Origin: Dehalococcoidia bacterium
GTDB taxonomy: Bacteria > Chloroflexota > Dehalococcoidia > GIF9 > AB-539-J10
DNA length: 8,645 bases
Reading direction: 5' to 3'
Assembly (NCBI GenBank): GCA_030606765.1
Contig: JAUWFX010000072.1
Location: 1-8,645, forward strand
Part shown: positions 1 through 5,621 of the stretch, in pieces
Layout: each line of letters opens with the position of its first letter
Numbering within the stretch: position 1 is the first letter of the stretch
Made by a program: the position numbers and the translations under genes
Notes under the pieces: model-generated
Told to the model about the DNA's origin: nothing
What the model saw: only the letters and a program-made list of their open reading frames with translations
Database searches by the model: none

Positions 1-27
1 TGTAGACCGTCAGCGATAATGGGACAC
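1..27 (+). repeat. Left terminal inverted repeat of the IS
   Basis: The first 27 bases match the reverse complement of 1505-1530 with a few mismatches and one gap. The shared blocks are the TGT tip, TCAGCGA and AATGGGACAC. IS3-family ends normally begin with TG and finish with CA, as here. Confidence 0.85.
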
Positions 28-117
28 GGAAAAGGCCACTGTAATCGTACACTCTAGACGGGTGGTGTAAGCTCCATGTGAGGTAGTAGACTAACCTCAA
101 TAAAGAAAGGAGCTAAT

Positions 118-522
118 GTGTCCCAGAAAATCGAAGATAAAGCTGCTGCTGCTGAGGACAGAACTCATGAAACCAGGGGCTTTATGCAGCAGGTTAGGGT
201 AAAGTCCAGGCGGAAGTACACCCCAGAAGAAAAGGTGCGTATCGTGCTGGAGGGGTTTCGTCGGGAAGTGGCCGTCAATGAACTCTGTCGCCGAGAAGGC
301 ATCAAGCCGGGAGCCTACTACGCCTGGACCAAGGACTTCATGGAAGCCGGGAAGGAGCGGCTTACCCGGGATACCGTCCGGGACGCCACGCGCCAGGAGA
401 TAAACGAGATAAAGCGGGAGAGCACCGACCTCAAGCACCTGGTGGCTGACCTGTCCCTGGAAGTTTACCGTCTTAAAAAAACAGCTATTCCTCCACTGGA
501 CCACAACGGAGACGGCGCATGA
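118..522 (+). CDS. IS3-family transposase OrfA (HTH DNA-binding subunit)
   Basis: This 134-residue protein recognises the IS ends and provides the N-terminal part of the OrfAB transposase. Residues about 34-80 form the IS3-type helix-turn-helix: a start YTPEEKVRIVLEG, then VNELCRREGI and the typical YYAW. Residues about 92-121 are a leucine-zipper-like coiled coil (I95, I98, L105, L108, L112, V116, L119), used for multimerisation in this family. The GTG start at 118 is chosen because AAAGGAG (106-112) lies 5 bases upstream; the ATG at 116 is out of frame. The stop overlaps the orfB start as ATGA. An A7 run (475-481) near the 3' end sits where IS3 elements make a -1 frameshift to give an OrfAB fusion. 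Confidence 0.93.
   Translation: MSQKIEDKAAAAEDRTHETRGFMQQVRVKSRRKYTPEEKVRIVLEGFRREVAVNELCRREGIKPGAYYAWTKDFMEAGKERLTRDTVRDATRQEINEIKRESTDLKHLVADLSLEVYRLKKTAIPPLDHNGDGA
475..482 (+). promoter_or_regulatory. Probable -1 programmed frameshift site (A7 then C)
   Basis: In the orfA frame the run reads AAA AAA ACA. Slipping back one base puts ribosomes in the orfB frame, which is open from 477 to the orfB ATG at 519 and has a TAA just before the run (474-476). The fusion would join OrfA residue 121 to about 13 linker residues and then OrfB. The position and the open frame fit the known IS3 mechanism. No downstream stimulatory structure was verified. Confidence 0.6.
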
Positions 523-1478
523 GTGCCGGGGGAAAAGCTATGATCTTGGTCCAAGTGGAAAACCAGTCTGGGGGCAAACGGCAGGTGCTCATGTCATTAG
601 GGATCCCAAAAAGCAGCTATTACCGGTGGCGCCGGGGGCAATCCGATTCGGGAAACCGGAAAAGACCGTGGAACCGGATCACTTCCGAAGAGGAAAGCAA
701 GATACTGACGGTAGCCCGGGAGTCTCCTGAGTTCAGCAGCCGACAACTGGCAGTCTGGATCACAGACAATGCCGATTTTGCTGTATCCGAATCAACAGTT
801 TACCGCATTCTAAGAAGGGAAGGGCTGGTGAAACGGTTGGAGGTGCAGCTCGTGGCTGGGAAGGAATACCATACCAAGACCACGCGGCCACACCAGATGT
901 GGGCTACCGATGCTTCCTATTTCCGGGTGGTTGGCTGGGGCTACTATTACCTGGTGACCGTGATGGACGACTATTCCCGTTTCATCCTGGCCTGGAAGCT
1001 GCAGAAAGATATGTCGGCCAACTCTCTCATCGAGGTAATCCAGGAAGCGGTGGACGCTACCGGTATGACCGATGTACCTGTCGAGGACCGCACCAGGTTA
1101 CTCTCGGATAACGGGGCGGGCTACGTCTCCAGATCCTTCCGGGACTATCTGCACCTCGTTGGTATCCGCCATATCCTGGCGGCGCCCTACCATCCCCAGA
1201 CTAACGGGAAGCTGGAGCGCTATCACCAGAGCATCAAGCGGGAAGTGAACCAGATTCCTTATGAACTCCCTGGCCAACTTGACAGGGCAATTGCCGACTT
1301 TGTCGACTACTACAACTACCGCCGTTACCACAAGGCCCTCGGCAATGTGACACCTGCCGATGTCTTATATGGCAGAAGAGAGCAGATCCTGCAACGCCGA
1401 AAGGAGGTGCAAATACAAACAATCAATCGCCGTAGAGACTACAACCGGGACCTCAGGGAGCTTGTTAATGCCACCTGA
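519..1478 (+). CDS. IS3-family transposase OrfB (DDE integrase core)
   Basis: This 319-residue protein is the catalytic part of the IS transposase, which cuts and joins the element ends using two metal ions. After an HTH_21-like region (about 58-110, with SSRQLAVWI and STVYRILRREGLVKR) comes an rve-type integrase core. The catalytic triad is visible: D131 in WATDASYF, D197 in LLSDNGAGYVS and E233 in NGKLERYH, with 35 residues between the second D and the E. The C-terminal YYNYRRYHKALGNVTPADV block is also typical. The ATG overlaps the orfA stop (ATGA), so it may be made by coupling, although the main product in this family is the frameshifted OrfAB. Full length, no damage seen. Confidence 0.94.
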   Translation: MSAGGKAMILVQVENQSGGKRQVLMSLGIPKSSYYRWRRGQSDSGNRKRPWNRITSEEESKILTVARESPEFSSRQLAVWITDNADFAVSESTVYRILRREGLVKRLEVQLVAGKEYHTKTTRPHQMWATDASYFRVVGWGYYYLVTVMDDYSRFILAWKLQKDMSANSLIEVIQEAVDATGMTDVPVEDRTRLLSDNGAGYVSRSFRDYLHLVGIRHILAAPYHPQTNGKLERYHQSIKREVNQIPYELPGQLDRAIADFVDYYNYRRYHKALGNVTPADVLYGRREQILQRRKEVQIQTINRRRDYNRDLRELVNAT

Positions 1479-1504
1479 TTATGCAAAAGTATTCGGTTTT
1501 GAAA

Positions 1505-1530
1505 GTGTCCCATTTCGCTGATTGACAACA
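1505..1530 (-). repeat. Right terminal inverted repeat of the IS
   Basis: Reverse complement of the left end, starting TGT and ending AATGGGACAC when read inward. It lies 26 bp after the orfB stop and marks the IS boundary with the interrupted recombinase. Confidence 0.85.
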
Positions 1531-1699
1531 GAATTTTGGCACTCTGTTTTTCAATAAAGATTTCCGCGATATAGATATCCTCCTGTTTAGCATAAGCGCG
1601 CAATTCTGTAATTTGGTCCTCAATAGACCACACTTGCTTATCTTCCACATCCGTGGACTTGCGCGGGTACAAAAAGAATTTTTCGTTTGAGTCATTCAT
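1531..1699 (-). pseudogene. Large serine recombinase, N-terminal fragment cut by the IS
   Basis: The reading frame starting at 1699 encodes the start of a resolvase/invertase-type large serine recombinase, an enzyme that integrates or excises mobile DNA. Residues 8-21 contain the nucleophile motif, with Y11, R13 and S15 (YPRKSTDVEDKQ), followed by SIEDQITELRAYA and the EKQSAK block. Homology ends after codon 56, exactly at the IS right tip; the following residues are encoded by IS sequence. The rest of the gene should lie left of the window if the IS was a simple insertion. No Shine-Dalgarno sequence precedes the ATG. The conventional motif is YARKS, so P12 is slightly unusual. Confidence 0.85.
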
Positions 1700-1810
1700 A
1701 GGTTATATGGGGCAAAGCAAATACTTAAAATCGCCAGGGATTTCGAACCTGCGCTTGGCGTGCCGCGCTTTGCGCGGCCCAATCGGTCGGCAAAAATCGG
1801 AAAGTTTAAT
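1700..1810. other. Gap between recombinase start and left inverted repeat
   Basis: No gene is seen. The segment is the 5' flank of the truncated recombinase, where integrases of this kind often have an attachment site. It holds a perfect 6-bp hairpin with a 3-base loop, CCGCGC-TTT-GCGCGG (1763-1777), and a tRNA T-arm-like word (GGTTCGAA on the minus strand, about 1742-1749) without a recognisable cloverleaf. Confidence 0.4.
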
Positions 1811-1830
1811 TTTGATGGAATTATACAACT

Positions 1831-1853
1831 CCGTTCGAACATTCTTTGAACGG
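1831..1853 (+). other. Hairpin inside the left inverted repeat
   Basis: CCGTTCGAA and TTTGAACGG flank a 5-base loop and pair at 8 of 9 positions. The right repeat keeps most of the pairing, where the structure covers the stop codon of the recombinase fragment. No U-tract follows, so it is not a standard terminator. Confidence 0.45.
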
Positions 1854-1890
1854 AACTGACCGCCTCAGCTTCGCTCCGGCGGAACGCTCG

Positions 1891-1933
1891 GGCGTGGCGG
1901 AATTCCCCCCTTGAACCCCTCTTCCGCCACGCC
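1891..1933. other. 12-bp perfect stem-loop inside the left inverted repeat
   Basis: GGCGTGGCGGAA (1891-1902) is perfectly complementary to TTCCGCCACGCC (1922-1933) across a 19-base loop. The corresponding part of the right repeat pairs only partly. No poly-T follows, so termination is uncertain; a recombination or structural role is possible. Confidence 0.6.
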
Positions 1934-1992
1934 ATCGCGGGAGCTAAAAATCTTTCGCCGACATACATTTGACGAATCCTAAATTTCGGTCT

Positions 1993-2044
1993 AACATTAT
2001 AATATCAATATTCGGATGAATACTCTACTATAATGTTAATATTG
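1993..2044 (+). promoter_or_regulatory. Promoter/operator region of the XRE regulator
   Basis: Two perfect TATAAT hexamers are present (1998-2003 and 2029-2034). AACATTATA (1993-2001) is an inverted copy of TATAATGTT (2029-2037), and CAATATT (2006-2012) is an inverted copy of AATATTG (2038-2044). The second TATAAT lies 13 bp before the GTG at 2047, which would give a very short leader. Neither has a good -35 at the usual distance; TTGACG (1969-1974) is 23 bp from the first. The paired sites over the -10 boxes are what autoregulation by the adjacent XRE protein would look like, but binding is inferred. Confidence 0.5.
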
Positions 2045-2046
2045 TT

Positions 2047-2262
2047 GTGGTAATTGTGTCAAGCAAGCAAAATCTGGCTAAAAACATAGCCCGATTACGG
2101 AAAGCAAAAGGGCTTTCGCAAGAGAAGTTGGCACGTCTTGCCGATGTTGCGAATAATACTCTTATCAAGATGGAATCGGGCGAAAATCAAAATCCAACCC
2201 TAGAGACGCTCAAAAAGGTTGCGAAAGCCCTTGAAGTGAGCGTTGGTGAGTTAATCGGATAG
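2047..2262 (+). CDS. XRE/Cro-CI-type helix-turn-helix regulator
   Basis: This small 71-residue protein is almost entirely an HTH_3 domain (about residues 9-70): LAKNIARLRKAKGLSQEKLA, then ADVANNTLIKMESGE as recognition region, and LETLKKVAKALEVSVGELI as the closing helices. It probably binds DNA as a dimer and represses or tunes its own operon. The start is uncertain: GTG at 2047 and GTG at 2056 are both in frame and neither has a Shine-Dalgarno sequence; the later one gives a protein beginning closer to the domain edge, as is common in the family. The transcript may be nearly leaderless. The serine hydrolase starts 3 bp after its stop codon, so the two are almost surely one operon. Confidence 0.88.
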   Translation: MVIVSSKQNLAKNIARLRKAKGLSQEKLARLADVANNTLIKMESGENQNPTLETLKKVAKALEVSVGELIG

Positions 2263-2265
2263 ATT

Positions 2266-3639
2266 ATGGAAAAAGATTACGTAAAAGCAATTAGATATAC
2301 GACCAAGATTCTTGATGCTTGGTTGCCTTGGAAAATCCAATACGACCGAATTCCTGGCCTTGCTGTCGGTATTGTCCATAACGGGAAACTTGTCTATCAA
2401 AAAGGTTTTGGATATGCGGATGTTGAATCAAAGATTTCGGTAACGCCGAAAACTTGCTTTCGCATTGCTTCAATTTCCAAAACCTTTACGGCGGTTTCCA
2501 TCATGCAACTTGTTGAGCAAGGCAAAATTAACCTTGATGACCGAGTACAAAAATATCTTCCGTGGTTCAAAGCGCAAACAAAAGATTCTGATTCGAGCAA
2601 TATCACGATTCGCCAAGTGCTTTCCCATACCGGCGGTCTATTCAGAGACGGCACGCCGCATTGGGAAAATGACAAGTTTCCCGATCTTGTGGGGCTGAAA
2701 AAATCCATATCCAACAAAAGTGTTGTGTTTGAAAATCTAACAAGGTTTAAGTACTCAAATTTTGGCTTTGCCTTGCTTGGCGAAGTCATTAAGAAAGCCA
2801 GTGGCCTTGATTATGATGAGTATGTAAATAAAAACATCATCGAAAAACTTGAGATGGAGCGAACAGTCCCAGATTACAACAAAGAGAATGAAGATTGGCT
2901 TGCCAAGGGCTATTCGCGCCCAATTCCGAATAAAGAACGTGAAGCATATCCTCATTCTGTAACAAAGGCGTACGCTCCAGCTGGTGGCTTTGTCTCCAAT
3001 GTTTCCGACCTCGCCAAGTATCTCGCCGCCGTGTCCCTTAAACGAAAAGAGGCAAACGCTCTTATAAGCAAAGAATCGAAAAAGGAAATGTTAAGGGAAT
3101 ATTGGCCTACTGGCGAGGGAAACGAATCATACGGCCTCGGCTTTGGTATTTATAAAATCGAGAAAAGAAAAATCGTGGGACATGGCGGCGGATTTGCCGG
3201 CTTCATAACTCAAATTTCTCTTGACGTAGAAAATGACATCGGAGTAATAACCCTAACCAACACTACCGATAGCACTTGCGATTTAATCAACACTGGAATT
3301 TTTGAGACGATCTACAAATTCGTTGATGAAAAAAGTAAATATGGCGAGGGTAAGAAGATACCAAGTCAAGATAGATTTGAGGGAGCATATCGTTCGAGAT
3401 TCGACGACACGATTATCGTCGGCATTGATACAAACCTTATTGCCTTTGGACCAAAAGCAAATTCGCCCGTAAAAGACAGCACGTTGCTAAAGCCAAAAGC
3501 AAAGTACAAGTTTTTGATGGAGACAAAATCAAACTTTAATTGGCCGGGCGAATTTGCTACCTTTATTTTTGAACGAGGAGAAAAGCAGGCGGCAAAGGTT
3601 TTGTTTGCAGCGACCCCGTCCGAACGATTAGAAGATTAA
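2266..3639 (+). CDS. Beta-lactamase-fold serine hydrolase (COG1680-like), cytosolic
   Basis: The 457-residue product belongs to the class C beta-lactamase/DD-peptidase/esterase fold. All three active-site motifs are present: S69-I-S-K72 in FRIASISKTFTA (nucleophile and general base), Y163-S-N165 in RFKYSNFGFALLGE, and H306-G-G in VGHGGGFAGF replacing the KTG box. Residues about 30-350 are the catalytic domain; about 365-450 look like the small C-terminal beta domain often attached to these enzymes. There is no signal peptide or membrane segment, so it should act in the cytosol, which argues against cell-wall or beta-lactam targets unless export is unconventional. Substrate is unknown; esterase or peptidase activity is possible. 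ATG at 2266 lies directly after the regulator stop, with GGTGAG in the regulator end as a weak ribosome site. Base composition is richer in A+T than the IS. Confidence 0.9.
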   Translation: MEKDYVKAIRYTTKILDAWLPWKIQYDRIPGLAVGIVHNGKLVYQKGFGYADVESKISVTPKTCFRIASISKTFTAVSIMQLVEQGKINLDDRVQKYLPWFKAQTKDSDSSNITIRQVLSHTGGLFRDGTPHWENDKFPDLVGLKKSISNKSVVFENLTRFKYSNFGFALLGEVIKKASGLDYDEYVNKNIIEKLEMERTVPDYNKENEDWLAKGYSRPIPNKEREAYPHSVTKAYAPAGGFVSNVSDLAKYLAAVSLKRKEANALISKESKKEMLREYWPTGEGNESYGLGFGIYKIEKRKIVGHGGGFAGFITQISLDVENDIGVITLTNTTDSTCDLINTGIFETIYKFVDEKSKYGEGKKIPSQDRFEGAYRSRFDDTIIVGIDTNLIAFGPKANSPVKDSTLLKPKAKYKFLMETKSNFNWPGEFATFIFERGEKQAAKVLFAATPSERLED

Positions 3640-3658
3640 TTGTCGCGAAACAATTTTT
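3638..3658 (+). terminator. Weak candidate terminator after the serine hydrolase
   Basis: AATTGT (3638-3643) and ACAATT (3650-3655) form a short AT-rich stem over a CGCGAA loop, followed by three more T residues. It begins within the stop codon of the hydrolase. The stem is short, so efficiency is doubtful. Confidence 0.35.
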
Positions 3659-3781
3659 GTCCTCCCGCAAGGGCGCGGCGCAAGGGGGGTTCAAGAGGGA
3701 AATTCCGGCGCACTCGAGCGAGGCTGAACCGGTCAGTTCCGTTCAAAAAACGTTCGAGCGGATTTGTATAATTCCACCAAA
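3641..3781 (-). repeat. Right long inverted repeat of the regulator-hydrolase cassette
   Basis: Read on the minus strand it matches 1811-1963: TTTGGTGGAATTATACAA at its outer edge, then GAACGGAACTGACCG and a more diverged inner half. It is 12 bp shorter because of deletions in the middle. Its outer edge overlaps the last codons of the recombinase C-terminal fragment, so the end of that protein is encoded by repeat sequence. It begins about 2 bp after the serine hydrolase stop. Confidence 0.85.
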
Positions 3782-4132
3782 GTGTACATTAGACAGCACT
3801 GGCATCTCTTCTACGATTAGTCCTCTCGGTGGTAGCATTATCGTATAGTTGAGTAGTGCTTTGTCTCCAGTCACACTAACCTCCTTAACATAGCTCTTGA
3901 TAAAGGACTTCCTCTCCGCTAGAGAGCTATCGCTGAGCACATTGGGCTGGTCCTGAACATAACGCGTTACCGTTGCAGTATCGGCCAGTTCTAGTTTCCT
4001 TTCCTTCACCTGCCATTCAAGTTCCCATTTTCTCGCCTGTAGGTTATCCTTAGGGGCTTTGAGATTCTTAATACGTGGTGCCAGGTCGTGAAGCTTCAAA
4101 TTACCTGTCTGAACTTCGTCATATAGCCTGTC
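3743..4132 (-). pseudogene. Large serine recombinase, C-terminal fragment
   Basis: About 129 codons of the C-terminal part of a large serine recombinase are open on this strand. The start RDRLYDEVQTG, the following DLAPRIKNLK and a charged helical stretch correspond to the coiled-coil region that follows the zinc ribbon; SFIKSYVKEVSVTGD and the MLPPRGL-EEMPVLSNVHFGG block are typical of the C-terminal end. The catalytic domain and zinc ribbon are missing. Upstream homology stops near 4125-4135, where a WYL-like fragment on the other strand begins, so this is a deletion or rearrangement junction. This piece cannot be the missing part of the fragment at 1531-1699 without rearrangement, because both read leftward and the N-terminal piece lies downstream. 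TTG 4099 is an in-frame start-like codon but lies inside the homology. Confidence 0.8.
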
Positions 4133-4293
4133 CCGCCGACGATAAGATCGAGGTGATTAAGAGGGCCATCGAGAATGGGACAGCTTTGGAAATAATTTAC
4201 TTGAAACCCAAGGACGAGAAATCAAGGAGGGTGATCAAGCCTGAAATGGTTGGGGAAATGGAATATTGTGGCAAGAGCTATCTGGACATGCGT
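4129..4293 (+). pseudogene. Fragment of a WYL-like domain protein
   Basis: About 55 residues from CPADDKIEVIKRAIENG through RRVIKPEMVGEMEY to GKSYLDMR resemble the core of a WYL domain, as found in transcription regulators and in C-terminal extensions of some helicases and nucleases: a helix, then I-Y-L-x-x-K, R-x-I-x-P and a Y-G-K-x-Y-L element. No start codon or ribosome site belongs to it, and after R the usual continuation is lost, the frame running into unrelated sequence until a stop at 4357-4359. Its left edge coincides with the truncated recombinase on the opposite strand. The family assignment is by eye and moderate. Confidence 0.55.
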
Positions 4294-4366
4294 GATAATG
4301 GGGGTGAACAACGGCTCTGCCGACCCGGTCGGCCCGATGGGGCAAACCGAGTACAGTGAAGTCTGG

Positions 4367-4612
4367 CTAACCAATATATCCTATGAGGGCACTATAGCCG
4401 AAGGTGAGGCTATCGCCGGTTTGCTGGGCGCCGGAACCCGTGACCCTGTCTATGAATTCCCTGAGAATCTCCTTGATCTCCTTACAGAATGCTGCGAGGG
4501 TGTACAGGTCTATCGCAATGACAACATCGTCAATATGTATATTTGCTGCATGCCATTTCACACCTTTCCCAAATATTAGAAACTTTACATCCTTTGGAAT
4601 TTCTGCCATCAT
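4367..4612 (-). CDS. Small protein of unknown function (81 aa)
   Basis: I do not recognise this protein. It starts with two ATGs (4612 and 4609) behind an excellent ribosome site, AAAGGGAGGAGG (4618-4629), 5 bases from the first ATG; this is the main reason for preferring this strand. Residues about 8-40 alternate hydrophobic and polar (KFLIFG, then HIDDVVIAIDLYTL), followed by an amphipathic helix KEIKEILREFIDRV. No signal peptide, Cys pair or catalytic motif is evident. The last third (SGAQQTGDSLTFGY) is low in hydrophobic residues and may be read through into foreign sequence. An open frame on the + strand (4298-4579) overlaps it and also shows plausible codons. A member of the dispersed repeat lies about 65 bp upstream of its ribosome site. 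Confidence 0.5.
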   Translation of the reverse strand: MMAEIPKDVKFLIFGKGVKWHAANIHIDDVVIAIDLYTLAAFCKEIKEILREFIDRVTGSGAQQTGDSLTFGYSALIGYIG

Positions 4613-4901
4613 TATCGCCTCCTCCCTTTAAGTATCTAAGATTTCGGTATACGTATCCATCTTGGGGTTCTGTCCAAATAGCCTTGGTGGACCAGAGCGT
4701 ATGATAGACAGAACTTTTGAACTGGCTTTCAGCCTTAGTATTTGACCGAGCTACTACCATTGCCAATAATCCTGGCAATAAACCTCCTAAGCGGCAACTG
4801 TTTGTCCTGGCTGACCACGTAGGTAACATTCTGGACAAAAGTATCCTTCTTCCCAATGGCTGTGCTTTAATATGGCCGATGCCTGAGAGACTCTGTCAAC
4901 C
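4613..4901. other. Gap of 289 bp with a dispersed repeat copy
   Basis: It contains the ribosome site of the small gene to the left, the repeat at 4692-4834, and a TTGACA (minus strand, 4894-4899) just after the stop of the gene to the right. That TTGACA has only TATTAA 21 bp away, so a promoter is doubtful. A minus-strand open frame through the repeat (4530-4856) has no convincing start and overlaps the small gene, so it is not called as a gene. Confidence 0.5.
4692..4834 (-). repeat. Dispersed intergenic repeat, copy 1
   Basis: The longest copy. It shares about 43 of its first 50 bases with copy 2 (6324-6390) and about 65 of 76 bases (from ATAGACAGAAC to GGCAAT) with copy 3 (8154-8267), plus a common AGGTAACATTCTGG at the right edge. 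All copies have the same orientation and lie upstream of minus-strand genes. The core reads TAGACAGAAC and GCTTTCA on the + strand. Whether it is a mobile-element remnant, a leader sequence or a decayed gene piece is unknown. Confidence 0.8.
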
Positions 4902-5621
4902 TCACTCAATGCGCCACTCATCGAGCCACTTTGGAGGCACATAACCCTTAGGAATTGCATATTTCGCAAGAACCATTCGCAAGAGGTGAATAGCATTGAG
5001 CACTTCTTTAACTAGCTTGCGCTGTTGTTCCAAGTAGTTAGTGTCAAACTTATTCGCATATATTTCGTGGGCTGGTATTTGCCTGCCCTTGCGCACCTTC
5101 CTTAAAGGTTTGCATACCTGCCGGACATTAGGCGAAGGTACTCCTAGTGCAGGGGACTGGAGATACTCCCGTAAGAGATTCAAAGTTCCCTTCTCGTGAC
5201 CTTTAGTGTCTTTGGGAGCAACCTTATCCTTGAAGAATTGCTTGTTAATGTTGTCGCTTAGTAACTTGTCCAGTTCGTGTACAAAGAAGTGAAAGTCATT
5301 AGCGGTTGGATTTGTTATCCATCCAAGTTTTGGCAGCGCATATGGTTTGTAGGTGCTTCTGAATAAGTTAGGCTCGCCCATCAACTTGCAGATATTGTTA
5401 ACCTCCTGTATTTCGGCGAGGAGAGCAGTAAAGGGCGAAATTCTTTGACTTGGCTTGGCGTTAAAGTTTTGTGCAATGAAGTCAGGGGCAGGTTGGCACT
5501 CTTGATGAATTTCATACGATGTCCAGTAATGCTGATGCTCCTTGGAAAGTTCGCCTAGGTCAAAAAGTATGACAGCTACTACTGGCGTGCCGCTTGGACA
5601 ATACGCAGTGCCAAAACGCAA
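4902..5621 (-). pseudogene. Unrecognised protein, C-terminal part after frameshift
   Basis: This 239-codon frame continues the protein that starts at 6070. Its first in-frame start-like codon is TTG at 5621, and a stop lies only 3 codons upstream, so it has no start signal of its own. It opens with GTPVVAVILFDLGEL and HYWTSYEI, giving a beta-strand-like core, and then a long polar, Lys-rich region with aromatic patches (PNLFRSTYKPYALPKLGWI, DFHFFVHELDKLL). The C-terminus is helical and ends PPKWLDEWRIE. No catalytic motif or transmembrane segment is evident. I do not recognise the family. Confidence 0.6.

Larger units (their letters stand above)
1..1530 (+). mobile_element. Complete IS3-family insertion sequence, 1530 bp
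   Basis: The element carries orfA and orfB of an IS3-family transposase between imperfect terminal inverted repeats. The left end starts TGT at base 1 and the right end finishes ACA at 1530. Both ends share TCAGCGA and AATGGGACAC in inverted orientation. The window begins exactly at the left tip, so a target-site duplication cannot be checked. The right tip falls inside a serine recombinase reading frame, which it interrupts. No internal stop or frameshift other than the expected orfA/orfB arrangement is seen, so it may be an active element. Assignment to an IS3 subgroup is not attempted. Confidence 0.9.
1811..1963 (+). repeat. Left long inverted repeat of the regulator-hydrolase cassette
   Basis: This 153-bp segment matches the reverse complement of 3641-3781. 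The outer 45 or so bases are nearly identical, starting at TTTGATGGAATTATACAA and running through GAACGGAACTGACCG with about four mismatches plus one near the tip. The inner part is more diverged and has gaps but keeps GGAATT, CTTGAACCCC, GCGGGAG and CAAAAATnnTTTCGC-like blocks. In the + direction it could encode a tail (DGIIQLRSNIL then stop) matching the last residues of the recombinase fragment at the other end (GGIIQIRSNVF), but no recombinase precedes it here. Confidence 0.85.

Noticed and set aside
1735..1760. tRNA T-arm-like sequence on the minus strand (GGTTCGAA)
   Set aside because: The loop has one base too many for a normal T-arm and no anticodon arm or acceptor stem could be built around it.
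1531..4132. The two recombinase fragments as halves of one gene split by the cassette
   Set aside because: Both read leftward, but the N-terminal piece lies to the left of the C-terminal piece, so the order is wrong for a single interrupted gene.
4075..4359. Whole + strand ORF of 94 aa
   Set aside because: Its first part is antisense to the recombinase fragment and its last part is unrelated; only the middle WYL-like segment is supported and is listed as a pseudogene.
4868..4899. TTGACA ... TATTAA on the minus strand as a promoter
   Set aside because: The spacer is 21 bp, outside the usual 16-18, and it directly follows a stop codon by chance overlap.
4530..4996. Minus-strand ORFs with a GYFCPECY stretch that could suggest a zinc ribbon
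   Set aside because: Only one CxxC is present, the frames overlap better-supported genes and a repeat, and no ribosome site precedes them.
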